A stretch of 62,270 nt of DNA from contig FLMG01001718.1 in NCBI GenBank assembly GCA_900088475.1, positions 1 to 62,270 of the forward strand, given 5' to 3'. The number at the start of each line of letters is the position of its first letter. Position 1 is the first letter of the stretch. The stretch is from Hyphochytrium catenoides. Taxonomy: Eukaryota; Sar; Hyphochytriomycetes; Hyphochytriales; Hyphochytriaceae. Under the pieces are notes generated by a model. That model was not told the DNA's origin. It did no database searches and was given only the letters and a program-made list of their open reading frames with translations. The translations under genes were made by a program, and so were the position numbers. Positions 44,283 through 57,400 of the stretch are shown one piece after another.

Positions 44283-46618
44283 TTATGACTGTCTGTTCTT
44301 CCAGACAAGGTACTTGGTGTCTCCCAGCTGTCGGGGAGAGATCTTGTGTTTCAAGAAGAAGAGAACCGCTAGCAGGAAGCAGATGGCACCAACCGTAATG
44401 TACGCGATACCTATATCAATGAGGAAAGAGGATGCGTTCATTACCCAGATGCGAAAACATTTTGGAAACAGACAGGATGAGAAGGGAAAGAAGTGATAGC
44501 GAGAGATAAAGAGAAAGCGCTTGACAACCCTGGAAACTTCATGGCAATAGTGATGTAAAGAAGGGTTCGTCTCTGTTTACCTAGAAAAGGGTTCTTGCCC
44601 CCGAACCAGGACGTGGTAGAGATGACCAGGAACTTCGATCCATCAAAAGTTGCAACCACGAAGTCTGAACAGAGGAGACGAGAAAAGGTCGTAAGTTGGG
44701 AACTTCCCTGTGACCAAAATGACGTAACGGGGCCTTCTCAATTGGGAGGGAAAGAGAGGCACACAGCTGTTCCCCTGTTCCTCTCTCGCTTTTATCCCAT
44801 GCGATCTGCCCTCGTCTTTCCCTCTCTATTTCTCTCTTCTATCTTCCACTTACTGCTCAAAATTCTGAACTTCAGCTTGGTACCCTTCTCCAGCTTTTGA
44901 TCGATTCGGCCATAGAGCTTTCTAAAGTTAGGAAGGCCTGCCGTCCTCATCCACACAATGAAGTGCTCATTAGTCACCCCATACTCGGCGGTAGCCTCAG
45001 TCCACGCCGTCTCATTTGTCGGCTCTTGGAAGGGCGCGCCTTGGATTATCCGAGAGTATGCTGGGTTGTTCCATAGAAACATGGTGCTTCTATTCTTCTC
45101 TGAACGTGGGCTCATATAAGTGACGCCCTCTGGATTCTTGAATTTATGGTTTTTGTCTGAGGCCCAAGCAATGCCCGACTGGCTCATCTTGTAGCCATTA
45201 GCTAGGGACTCGGGAGACAGTTTAATTACATCTAAACAAAGAAGAACAAGAAACATCAAGCAGGAAGTGAGATTAACGATGTGATAAGCGAAGAGATAGC
45301 TACATGGGGAAGCATCTATTCTTTCCCTTTTCACCGCAGCAGTCGTTCCGGGTCAAAGGTATATCCCAGCATCCACCAAATATAAACCAAGCAGAAAGCA
45401 GGAACGGTTATGATGCACTATTCTACCCAGGTGTGGGGTGTGGGGAGAGAGCGCGACATAGCACAAGCACAGGGGACCTGCTTCTTACCGTTGAACATGC
45501 TCGTAGCAATCAGGCCACATGGGTAAGGCCATCTTTCTGCAACCTCACCGTCATACAGTTGGCCGAAGGTACTGTTATCCATAGCAAGTACTTTGGGATC
45601 CTCATCCGTACAGGGCCTATTAGTGTCATCGGTAGACGCCGTGCCTCTAAGCTGGTCATCACTCTTGGACTGGACGTAGCGCCGGTGGTTCTGATAGAAG
45701 TTGTTAAGCTGATAGTACACATAGACCGGTGGATTCATGTCCTCCGTAATGTTGAACTCAATCTCGCAACTCTTCTCGGGACTGAATTGATTGCCGTCAT
45801 CGATAGTCTTTAGAGCACAGCCCCCAACGTCAAGCCCATTAGTCTCTGTTCCGGGACCATCGTACTGGACAGCGTATTCGACGACCTACCCATTCGGACG
45901 CGCGGAAGGATTAGTGTACTCAATAGATAAAGAAGGACGTGACGAATGCGGTGGACAGAAACGTAGGAAGATGATCTGGATGTTCCCGGACTCAGTAGTC
46001 CCACACCCGTCTAGTCTAGCCCATTGCCTATCCTTTCTCTCTTCTTGGTCCCTCTGCTCTCCTTCTCTCTCCTTCTTCGCTGATTATCTCCTGTTTCCGT
46101 TTTCTCTAGCTCTCGTTGGAGGCGCTTTGCTTTATGGGAAGAGTGAGGCTTAAGGACTCGCTCATCCCTTCTACACCTTTCCACCTCAATATGTCAAATA
46201 GTAGCACTGTCCTTCGTCACTATCTTCACTTTCTCATAGCTTCGGACGCTTCCGAGCTGTCAAGTGAGCTTACTGCGCTTACCTTATTGGAAGCTGTCAA
46301 CAGGATCACACCCACAGGTATAAAGATGATACTGATGGTCAAGAAGGTCCCAAAGACCCAGCGAGGAGTTAGAATAGGCTGCCACGCGTTGAGCTTCTGC
46401 TGCTTGAAAGGGCTGTCTGTTAGGACCAAGCGAAGACAGGGACAGGAAAACAAAATCAGTCCGGATCTGCAAAAGAGCGAAGGGGATCGAAGACAGAGAG
46501 GAGGCTCGCCTCTCACTTGATTATCCCATTCCCATCTAAGAGACCCGATTCAGACTTTCTTACCATCAGGCTTTCTGCTCTCCTTCTTCTCCTCCTCAGG
46601 CTGCGCTGGTGCTGACAT
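44283..46618 (-). CDS. CDC50: CDC50/LEM3 family, P4-ATPase (lipid flippase) beta subunit
   Basis: Six exons (46618-46564, 46416-46283, 45885-45489, 45231-44854, 44664-44581, 44410-44283) join in phase to 391 residues, the expected size. Family hallmarks appear in order: FKQQKLNAWQPILTPRW before the first transmembrane helix (FGTFLTISIIFIPVGVILL), then YYQLNNFYQNHRRYVQS, PCGLIATSMFNG, WASDKNHKF, GLPNFRKLYGRI and STTSWFGGKNPFLG. The second transmembrane helix (AYITVGAICFLLAVLFFL) precedes a short tail with DTKYLVW. The large loop with glycosylation sites is lumenal/extracellular. The subunit escorts a P4-ATPase out of the ER and is needed for phospholipid flipping. Every conserved block is present, so the gene looks intact. 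No partner ATPase lies in the window. Confidence 0.95.
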
Positions 46619-49600
46619 CCTATAGAAAGCAATGAGCTATTGCGTTAGAGCAGCGGTGATCTATGCTCAATCTTGCGGAATCGTCCACCTGCACAGCTAG
46701 AGTCTGTCTGAAAGAGGCCCAAATCGGATCGGCTGCTGCAGCTCTTGTCACTCCCGACCTCGATGCAAAAATCCACTAGAAAGTCTCCACTGCCTAGAAC
46801 TCCTATGCCAATCGTAGAGTTTTATCTCCTGAGGCTGCTATGCCCGCCGAAGCCTTACTTCTTTGGCGATAAATCTCCGTTATTCGTATGACGAAGGTCC
46901 ATGACTGCGATAAAGTGCTAAGCTTTGCCGTTATGGCAAGAAAAGCCATAGATAATGTTCGCAGTTCGCTCCTCTAACTCAATCACTTGCCGCTCATCAC
47001 CTGCACAGCTATGCGAAATGCAAGGGGAATAAAGACACAGAAAGGACATCACCTATCCGCGATATGTAGGGTATAACTTCACTTTGTTCCTGATAACGTC
47101 AATGCTATTCCACACTCTCCACGACGGTGCGGTTGTGGGAGTTTCTGGACTCCATTCTCCTGTCTGGGATAACTGACAAGACTGTCATTATCATTTCTAA
47201 TATTCCAAGCCGTATACCATAACCTGAACACACGGTTCTGTACTCTACTGTACATCGTCTACAGCGTACAACAGGTGAAGACCTTCCTTGGTGTTGTTGG
47301 AGGCAATGAACATGATGATGAACTTCAGTGATCTTTCTATCTTGATAATGTGCAGCTCTTTATGGAACTTTATTAATCTTTTCTATCGACTTTTTTTGAG
47401 GTATGCTCCTCGCTCCTCAACGACGGCAGCATAGTGGGGCTCCTCATCGTGAGGGCCAGATAACTTCCTAATTCAGGGGCGAGGAGAAGCAGCTCTAATG
47501 ATGATTATTAGCAGCAGGACTACTACTCCTGCTCCTCAGAACGACGACGATGTTCGATCAACAACCCGACTACTAGTTTTTCCTAACTATCTACTACTCT
47601 GGGAACGAAAGTGGTATAGTAGCAGCAGGTGCATGATCACTATGAGCAGGGACAGTATCCTCAGCGAGCCCTGTCTGAGAAAGGTTTGACCCAACTGAAC
47701 TCGATTGAGCCTCGCTCCTCGTGCCTTCCATTATGACTGTTTTTATTATTTATGCTATCATCGTCGTAGGGAAAAAAGGGCGAGCAACTCTTTTTCACAA
47801 ATTAAGCTTCTTCTTCAGCTATTGACGTCGCCATATAGAGGATTAGGATGATGATAACAAGGAAGGCGAGACCCTAGCTTAAGCTTAAGCTTCTGTTTTT
47901 GACGTCGTCGCTGTAAGAAGGAAAGAGAAGCAAGGGAGACAAGGGCCAAAGAGAAGAGAAGAGAGAGCTAAGACGTGAGCAGAGCAGGAGTGAGGAATTA
48001 TGGAGTCCGACTGTGGTGGAGAAGATGGCCATCTGTCCTCAGCAGTTAGGAAGTGTACTTCAAATTGCAAAGTTTGAAGACTGGACTTTATTATTATTAC
48101 CCTGCTCCAAGTCCTCTTGTCTGCTGCATACAACCTAGAATCCTGCACAAGTTATTCATTCATGAATGATGATATGCAGAGCCATTGCTCTTATCCATCT
48201 CACTTCTGCGTGTCGTGGCCTTCATTTCTTTTTTGCTTATTTTCTGCCCTTGTTCGGCTTCGCTGGTGGTTTAAGATATTATTCAAATGATCTGATTCAT
48301 AAGAATAAGCAGCATGGATAATAGTCCTTCATTAGCTTATTATCATATACTACTATGACCATACCACCCATGCTCAGTGGTATGCAGCTTGATTCTTCTA
48401 AAGACTTCATTATGACTCCGTTGCTACTACCTTAGTTCTTTCACGCCTACCAGAAGAAGAGGGAGGAGGAGGAGTGATGAATACCATAGCATTCAGATGT
48501 ATCATCAGTAATACTCTCCTCGTACTACAGGAAGAGACCAGCGGAGGGAGGAGGAGGACAACGAGGAAGAAGGAAAAGGCAGGATGATAGAAGTAGAGGA
48601 TAATAAGAAAAGCAATTATAACGATGAAGATGATGATAAAGCTGCATAGTAGGAAAATAAGGAGAAAAAAAAGAAGAGGGAACACCATATCTGTTAGTCT
48701 TCTTACTGCTATGACCATCATTACCTTCAAAATTCATCCCATTAACTAGAGTACTGATACTATTATGATACTCCGAAAGAAGTAAACATCATAAAAAAGA
48801 GCACTACTACAACGCAACGCTCGCTCACTTGACCACCGAACAGCACGCCGCCATATGTGCTACTATTATGATCTACCTATAATATATCTAGTAGGTAGTA
48901 ATTGTAGCAGTTATTACATCTGGTTACTTTGTTTGCTTTTTTGCTTGGCACACCACCACCATAATTACCACCGTTGTCGTTCCCGCCGGGGGGCTGTCTA
49001 TTACTAAGAACAACTACTACTGGCGCGTCGGCGGCGGCGCGGCCTCCTCATTCATAACTACTACGGAGGAGGAGGAGGAGGGCCTCGTCGTTCATTGTTA
49101 CGGAACGAAGTTCAGAAACAACAACGAAAGCGATAATAACAGATAGCTCTATTATTATAATACAGCAGTGGTGGTAAGAAGAAGATTTACTACGGAGTAC
49201 TTCTTATTATTATCTCTAAGATCAGTGCTGCGTTGTCACGATCACGACGTTGCCCTGCCTGCTGCCTGCCGCCGTGGCCGTTAGTTGGTCCCACGCACCG
49301 TCGTCCAACGGTCACACAACTGTTTTTTTGCTGTTTTTATATCCTCATGCTCCTCCTTCTCTCACGACCGTTAGTAGCCCCACATTGCCGGCTCCTTTTC
49401 GCGGGTTTTGCTGGTGTTTTGCACCTCCATTTTTGGAAGATATTCGGTTTATGATCAGGACAATTTTATGTTGTCCCTTCTGCACAGAGAGAAGGACCGC
49501 GGAATATCATTAGGTAAAAGAGTTAGTAATTGACGGTAAATATATGTAAGGAAGAACAGCGTGACAGAGCCTCGGAGAGTTATTAAACACTTTAGTGTAC

Positions 49601-50717
49601 TGAAGGAAATCAACAAGAAAGAGTGCCTGTGAGATACAAGCAATAGACGGCAGACAGCGTTCGTTGAAGGGTAGGACAAGCCTAGGAAACCCTGGCTCTG
49701 TAAAAGCAAGAAAGTGTTCTGAGAAAGGCTACAGAAGACAGAGTCGGGTCCAAGATACCGCCATAGCGGACCCTGAACAACAGACAGATCGGTTCGACCA
49801 CAGGTATAAAGTTAGTGGTTATAGCAAAAGAGAGACATAGAACTGGTGGGAGACCGAGAGTGAAGGCCAGAAGGCGAGATAGAGGGCGGCCACCAACCAA
49901 AAGAGAAGAAAAAAAAAGAGTTGAGAGAACAGGAACAGAAGAAGGCAGCGGCGGACCCACAGCACACTTGTTCAATTTCAGCATCCCTCATAGATCCTAC
50001 CACTACTAGTTCCAAGCTTGTCATTGCTCATTCATTACCTCTCCTCCCGCGCCTCCTCCACCGCCGCCAACAACAGCCACCATACAAACAAGCTACGTGT
50101 TGGCCGTATAATAGAGGAAGAGACAGAATCATAGGGACGAGGCGGCCTCAGCATCATCATCACTATCATCCTCCTCCGCTGCTTGGTGAATGCTTTATAC
50201 GATGTACGTACCAGCTGCTGCTAGTGTGTCTTCCTGCTCTTCTCGGAGCTGAAGAGCTTACAAGCAGCATCTGGTATCTGGGGGATACTGCTGAAAAGAC
50301 GCCATGCCCTTGGACAACAAGAAATGAGTGCTGAAGAACAACAGGCTCGTCTGCTTTTCTGCTTTACCACGTGAGTATAAGTAAGCAGACTCTGATGCTT
50401 CCTTCGTCTTCCATATTTCTAGAAGTTGTTCTTCATTCAATACTATGATAATAATTTTGATGCACGCAGAAAGCCCTGCTTATATAGACAAAGGGAGGAA
50501 CTTCTGTTAAAAGTTACCATCCGACGAGGAGCCTAATCATCCTTACTCTTTTCTCTTCTCCCCCGCAGCGGTTTGCCTTCGCTCAATTATATTGTCACCT
50601 GCAGTTCGGGCGTCACGTTATGACTAAGAAGGATGCTATCTTGGAAATTGTGTCATTATTACCTGCTAGCTTCTTCCCCCAAAGGTACAAAGTAGGGAGA
50701 TCCGGATAGATAGCACA
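46619..50717. other. trinucleotide-mosaic gap, no gene recognised
   Basis: About 4 kb between outward-facing genes. From 47.2 to 50.2 kb the sequence is rich in short GAT, ATT, GAG/CTC, CAG and ACT runs on both strands, like 36-38 kb. All open frames are short, without motifs and without consistent splice partners. Confidence 0.55.
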
Positions 50718-53700
50718 ATGCCGCGACAAGAAGAGAAAGGTTCCTGCGGATTCCATCCAGCCTCTGTCCCTTCTGGTGGTGACAGCAGCTCCGGCAATGC
50801 AAACAGCCATGAATTGTCGAGAGCATTCTCAGGTAGGGGAATGAGTAGAGAACCCATTATCGCGCTATTTTTTCTCTCTCTCCCTCGTCCTCTTTGCTTT
50901 CTCTCCTCTCACCTGATACCTCTCTCATCTTCTTCCGGTAATTTTCTTCATTTCCACTCTCATCAGCCCATGTACCACTTCCTCGCTTGGAGCTTTTTGC
51001 GCTGTTATTTCTTCTCTTCTATAGAAGCACAGATTGATGGTTCTTTATACGTCTGATCTCAACCCGCTATGTTACTCATTATTGTATTCCTTCTTTGACA
51101 ATGTTTTTCCATTCCTCTTCTCTCCCCCCCGCCACCCATATCGAGAATTCTCTCTCTACTTTCATTGAGTGCTTGGCCCATCTCTCGTTTCTACGTATCG
51201 TTGCGCGGATACTTCTTCGACCACCTTGACTCTCTATATACTGCCGCTCGAGATTGATCTTAAACACGGTGTTCCATATTGACTACGCTATGATGCAGTT
51301 TTCAAAACCGGGCTTTCCACAACCCAACCCAACGACGATGGAACGACAGAGCAGAAAGTGGGCGACATTGAGGAGGAGAAAAAGAGAGATGAGTCTCTGC
51401 CGCCAAAGGCAGCATACAACCCAAAGATTCATAACAGGAAAAAGAGAAAGAGGGCACTCGTAATGGAGAAAAGTGGGGACGGCGGGGCCGCTGCTACTGC
51501 CTTCGATTTCCCTGATGACGATGGTGATCGCAACCGGAGAGACAAAAAGGTGACACAGACAAAGAATCCTTATAAGGGCCTAGGTAAGAAGCTTGCCTGC
51601 TGCAAAGTGCCCGGATGTACAAACATTCCGCGTCGCTTCTACTGCGATGCGCACCGGTTCAAAGGGTTCAGAGAATGCCGCCATCCAGGGTGCACCAAAA
51701 GCCAACAGGCGAAGGGCTTCTGCCGGGTGCATGGAGGAAAGCCTGACCCTTGCCTTTGGCAGAAGGGAGATGTACAACAAACTGGAAGTAAAGGAGGACG
51801 GGAGCACGTCGAAGACTGCTTATCACTAAGGGTAAGGAGAGGGCTGTGTATGTCGCACTATTCGAGAGCTCCTCAGTGCGACTTCGCGGCTTGTACGGGA
51901 AAGGCACTGGGCCACGCTCCTGCTCTTTGTTGGGAGCATCATCCCACCTTCCCCAGCCTCAAAAGGAGGTCTGGTCCGAAGCCTGGACACACGAAACGGC
52001 GCAAGCCCCCAGAGTCAAGTGCAGATGCAAGCGTGTATATAAACGATAGAGTTGGAGAGAGTGAGAGAAAGAAGAAAAAGAAAAAGGAAAATATCAAGCT
52101 GGGGACACCAAATTCTTCTCAGCTCTCCTCTCTCACTTGTGCCGAGAGCTCTTGTTCGGAAAGTGTAACAGAAGAAGGAGCTTACTGCTTACAGCACGAC
52201 GGAGGGGGCTGTCCAGTGAAAAGTGGAAGCTCAAAGGAAAAGAAGAAAATCAAAATGAAGAATAAGAAGCGAAAGCAGAGCAACCCGCTTCCAGCCGATC
52301 AGCAAGGGAAGATGGTCCAGCGTAGAGAAAACAAGGGAGATCCAAAAACTGAATCTTATGCAAAGGTTATGCCACCCTCAAGATTAGATGACCAGGTGAA
52401 TAGATGTGGGTCCGGACAGGAAGCGCCCTCACCTACTGCCTCCTCTCAGACTGGGCCATCAAGCACTTCAACACCTGCACCCCGTCAGCAGCGTCAGTAC
52501 TACTGCGCAGAGGAAGGCTGTAAGGAAGAGGTGGTCAAAGAGGGCCTCCTTTGTTTCCGGCACTCCGCTCTGGGAAGAAAGAGGCCGGGCAACAGTGAAA
52601 TAACAATTGTCTGCGCGGCTCCAGAGTGCACGATGGTGGCTACCTCTTGGGAAACCGGGCGGTGTCGGCTACATGGTCCCAAGGTTGTAACGGTATCAGG
52701 AATGCTCTGTGGGGTAGGAAATTGCAAGAGTGGGGCAGAGAAAGGCGGATTGTGTCTTGCCCATCACCTTGAAGGTCTTCCTCCTTGCTGTCCAGAACCT
52801 GGATGTACCAGAAGAGTGGCTGTCAAAGGACGGTGCCGCAAGCACTATCGAATTCACTGGGAAGCGCAAAGAACGCAGAAGAGACAAAAGGAAGAGGAGG
52901 AGAAGAGAGCTGCGCTAGTGACCGCTGGCAAAGTTGGGCATAGCCCTTCTACGCTAATGAAGAGAAAGAGAGGGAGGCCGCCCAAAGATGGCAACACTCC
53001 TGACATCACTACAGGTAGAAAACGAGGAAGACCACCCAAGAAAAAGGTTCCGGCTCCCGTTGCCTCGTCGCCAGTCAAGGAGGTGAACCCATTCGCTACA
53101 GAGGACGTAGCCGAGGAAGAAGGGCCTTTGCCATCTCTGGCTTCTCAACCGTCTTTTGAAGGAGATAAAGAGCGAGCTCTCACGCGACTAGAGTCAAAGA
53201 AGCTTCCCAGTAAGGGCAACAAGAATAGAAAGAAGCTGAAAAGACTTCTGGAAAAGAGACGACAAAATGCTCTAAAAAGTGATGGAAAGAAGACCTTGAA
53301 GCAGGATGGACAAGAGAGGCATAAAGAGCTTACGCGGAAGAAGAACAACAATGAGGATGATATGGTCAAGATCCCCGCCGACAAAATGGCAGTTTTGGGC
53401 TCGTTCTCTACTTGTCCACCAAAAACTATCGACGACGTTGCATTGGCCTTCAGTGTGAAGCTGGAGGAGGCAGAGCATATGACCGATCTTGCCAAGATCC
53501 TCCGCTCTGGTGATACGAGATTTCTTGGTTCTGAAGAAGTCAAGAAAGAAGAGAAAAAAAATATCACTCAGACACCTACCGCACGTGCTGTCCTTCCTGG
53601 TGTAGAAGCCCCAGCTACGACGAAGGACAACACGGGATCTCTCAAAGAATCTAACCTCTCTCCTGTCATGGAGAAGACTTCGTCATTGCCTTCTTGGAAA

Positions 53701-53982
53701 GGCAGCCTGAACCCTCCTTTGCCCTCAGTTCCTACTTCTTTATCTATTACTTCTGGACATAAGCCCATCCAGTTCGATGCGGGGATTGGAGATGGTCTGG
53801 GCCTCCGCAGCAGCACAAGTGATTGGACGCCCTGGGCTCTGGATGGCTATGACAGCGACGAGAGAACGTTGTTGGAAGAAGGACTTTCTGCTGTAGAAAG
53901 CAAGGCGGCATTAGATATTAGCGAGGGACTGACCACGCAGCGATTTCTTAGTTCCTTAGAAGGTGATCTTTTCTTTGCTTAA
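50718..53982 (+). CDS. cysteine-rich (WRKY19-like) zinc-finger protein with AT-hooks
   Basis: A short first exon (50718-50832) and a long second exon (51299-53982) join in phase to 932 residues. At least seven repeats follow the pattern C-x4-C-x(6-10)-C-x2-H, for example CRHPGCTKSQQAKGFCRVHG, YCAEEGCKEEVVKEGLLCFRH, LCGVGNCKSGAEKGGLCLAHH and CCPEPGCTRRVAVKGRCRKHY. This resembles the WRKY19-like finger arrays common in algal stramenopiles and oomycetes. Two AT-hooks (KRGRPPK, coded around 52961-53046) indicate binding to A+T-rich DNA. Lysine-rich stretches supply nuclear targeting. The C-terminal third is disordered apart from a helical acidic segment (IDDVALAFSVKLEEAEHM). A nuclear DNA- or chromatin-binding role is inferred. 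Without exon 1 the first in-frame ATG would be at 51463, losing about 90 residues. Confidence 0.85.
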
Positions 53983-54131
53983 CCAATAGTCAGCCTCTCT
54001 CCCAGAGAGTGTATCCCAAGTGGACTAATGGGGACTGGCGGAGTATTAGATAGCAAGAGACGTCCCAACGATAAACTCTCTCTCTCAAAAAAGATGAGTA
54101 AGAGCTGCCATAAGGGTACTAGCAGGATTGA

Positions 54132-54401
54132 ATGGGACCACCAGCCACTGCTCCCACATTCTATAACCTTATGTGGCCCCGACCGTGGTGGGTAAGTCGG
54201 CCTCAACCCTCCTCGTTGCCACCTAAAGACGAGAAGACTCAGCCAAATCAACGCGAGTATTGTCCCCTCCAACTCTGCAAGATGAGAAGCAGCGGCCTCT
54301 TCAACACAGCGTATGCTGATGCTGAGCAGGAAAAACGTCGAAGGACTTACGAGAGACAAGAGGGAGATGCAAGGTACTGGCGACAACGTTTAGCCTCTTA
54401 A
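54132..54401 (+). CDS. candidate small protein, unknown
   Basis: An 89-codon open frame begins 149 bases after the zinc-finger gene stop, with a tryptophan/proline-rich N-terminus (FYNLMWPRPWW) and a highly charged end (AEQEKRRRTYERQEGDARYW). A strong splice donor (GTAAGT) lies right after the WW pair, so the real product may instead be spliced to an exon I did not identify. It matches no family I know. Confidence 0.27.
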   Translation: MGPPATAPTFYNLMWPRPWWVSRPQPSSLPPKDEKTQPNQREYCPLQLCKMRSSGLFNTAYADAEQEKRRRTYERQEGDARYWRQRLAS

Positions 54402-57400
54402 AACCAAGATCTCTACTCTATCATTGACGGGTACCAGAGATGACATGGATAATCATGAACGCTGATTAATAATGATGGAGGAAGAAGAAACTGCCTGATA
54501 GATATCACATGTTGTGACAAGTGGACAACGCAGCCATTCTAGTCAAGAGACAGCGCTGCTCAACCGTTTTTGAATAACCCCTCTTGACCTTTGAACGCTA
54601 GATCATGGTCGCCGTCGTCGCTACTTGGGACACATTTTGTTGCGTCATCGCTTACTAGTCACTGGATGATCTAGTGCGGCGAGGGCGAAACAAGAGTAAT
54701 GAAAAGGAGAGAGGGAGAGAAGGGGGAGACGACAAGTGCCGCAAAGCTATTCCTCTGTGTAGTTCCTCGATCGCTTATAGAGCGTAGTAGGATGGCGAGC
54801 CTCCCGGCGGTCCCAACGCCCCAGGATTATTGGCCCGCTCAGGACTGCCTCTGAGCGTGTGCAAGCCGTCAGTAGTGAGCTTTTTTAATAACGTTGACTG
54901 AACACTGCTTTCATCAACGGCGCTACTGCCCCACTCTCGTGCCTATCCATGTGCAAGAAGAAATGAATGGGACAGTAGTGGTGACATGCTCCATTATGAT
55001 AATTTTCTCTACATAGCGAAGAGGCAGCACTGAGGGTTATACTATCCATCAGGCTGAGCGCCACATGGACAAAGATTGAACCAAAACGAAGAGACAAAGA
55101 AAAAGAAACTGTTGCACAGGTACCGGCGATTGATAGTGGAAGAAGAAGAGATGACTGATAAAGAAAAATAAATGGAAGGGGGAAGAAAGAGAGAAGGCAG
55201 AGCACTGTCTTCTCCTACGATGGCTAATCTTATAGGAAGCATATCACTTCTTCTGCTTAGCACGTGGTTCCGATACTGGGACCTGCCGCTGTGCAACAGC
55301 AAACAAGAATGAATAATGAGATCGAAAGTCGTTCATTATGTCAGCGTTATTGTTCAACGAAGTCTTTCTTTCTCGTACCTACTCCTAGGGCTTCAATGGA
55401 GGCCGACCCTGCCAAGGAGCCTCGACGATAACGACTCCTTGATGGTTCTGAAGAAGCTCTGCGGCAGCATTTATTTCTCTGTTCGACTTGAAGCTGATGA
55501 AGAAAGCGCGGGCATGGTGCCGCTATTCTATCTGCAGCAGCAGATGACTGGGAACGGTCGTCGGTGGTGGTCGGTCGATGTCTGCAGAGCAACCTTTATC
55601 GACAACAATGACAACAACAGCATCGAAGCTTGGAGGAACCCGCTGGAGAAGAAGAATCGTCGTGGGCATATCGAGCTGCCCAAAGTCGATCTAGGGGGTA
55701 ATATAAGTGAGGAGACGTAGGTAGAGAATGAGCTCATAGACGGTCTTATAAAGAAGCGGTAGTACCTTGTAACATCAACTTCAACTGGTCGTTACTAGCG
55801 CTCATCAGCGACCACCTAAGTTGTCATGGTCTCTATTGGTCTCTGGGTGCCTAAGCAAAGCTAAGGCAATCATGGAGTTGAAGGAGACTCGGGAAAGCAC
55901 AGAGAGCTCTTCTTCTTCTTTGCAGGTTGAGCTGACAAAGAAGCCAAGTGTCCCTCTGCAAAGCACTACTACCGAAGAAGATCAACGACAAAGACTACTG
56001 GTGGTGTGCTTCTTCCTTCTTAGTACAGCTCTTCTAACAACCTCATCAACAGTTAGTCTTTTGTTGCTTCCAGTTATACAGAAGCAACCCCAGCAGTCTA
56101 TAGGGCCGTTCTTCTATTATTGCTTACGCTCTTTGTCGATCTTCCGTTGTGCTTTGCAGACTGACTTTTGGCTTTGGCAGCACAGTCGACAAAAACTCTG
56201 CAGAAAAAGAAGAAGAGCTTTCTTCTGTGCTTCTTCTGGCGTCTTCTTCTCAACAAGATAACCCTAGCCCTCCTGTGCCGGCTATCCGTGTCACAGACCG
56301 AGTCTGACCGCTCGTTCTGCTTCTTGAATAGCTTGGTTGGTTCAGAGAGAACAACCTCGTCTGAATCAGCGCTAACAAAAAAGTATCGTCCCTTTCTTTC
56401 TGTAGGATCTTGCAAAAAGAAGAACGGTAGAAAGAGCGGAGGAAGAGGAGCGACGGAGATGACGACATCCATGGAAGCCGAAGAAGAAGATTGTGTGCGC
56501 TAAGAGTATGCAGCGTTTGACGTAAGATCACATTGTGTGTCTTAGTATTAGCGGTGTGACCACCACTATGCTGACTTTGTAAATAAGAAGTACTTCCTTC
56601 CTGCTGCTTATTATGATGATGATGGTTGCCAAACGTGGACCATAATGCCATCATACACCACTACGTCCAAGAAACATCTTCCTGCTTCTTCGAATATGAC
56701 GATGTATGGGTTATTAAACTGAGTGCTACCCCTTCTTCTCCTCTATAACTTTTCAGGCGACCCACTACTACTAGAACGGAACCACCGTGGTTAGACAGCG
56801 AGGTTTTTCGCGTAGAGATCTCGTATCTCCCTTCTTGCTTGCACTGTTAAGCCCATCATTATTGTCATATATCTCATCACCTCCTGGCTCATCATAAGAT
56901 CATCAAGTCTATGATTGGTAGTTGCCACGTGGCACCCACATCCGCCGTTAGTCGATTGTCGCAGCCGACGAGCGAGTAAGAAGAACAACGCAAAAGCAGC
57001 AAAAGGAAGGAAGCACGACAGAATGATGAAGTGACAATGATGGCAGCAGGACTCAGCGCTTGAAGAAGAATGAGTAGATCCTTCTTCCTTGTTGTTGAAC
57101 AACAAACGACATGCATAATAGTAGGGAGCTCACTAACATCTAAGGGCAAGAGAGACAGGGCGAGAGATAGTAGTATGAAACCCTTTCGATGTCCCCTTGC
57201 TGCTCTTTGATGATGGACTTGAAAGGGAAGGAAGAGACGAAAAGGAAGAAAAATCTTCTATTAAAAAAGCAATAATAAGCCAATAATGTAGTACCTGTGA
57301 ATGCTCCAGTTAGAGATATAATCTTAGCCCGGTAGTTGTCGCAAGGCTGCGCTGTCTTCTGCGCTACCATCTCTCTTAGCCTCATAATTTACTAAGCGGC

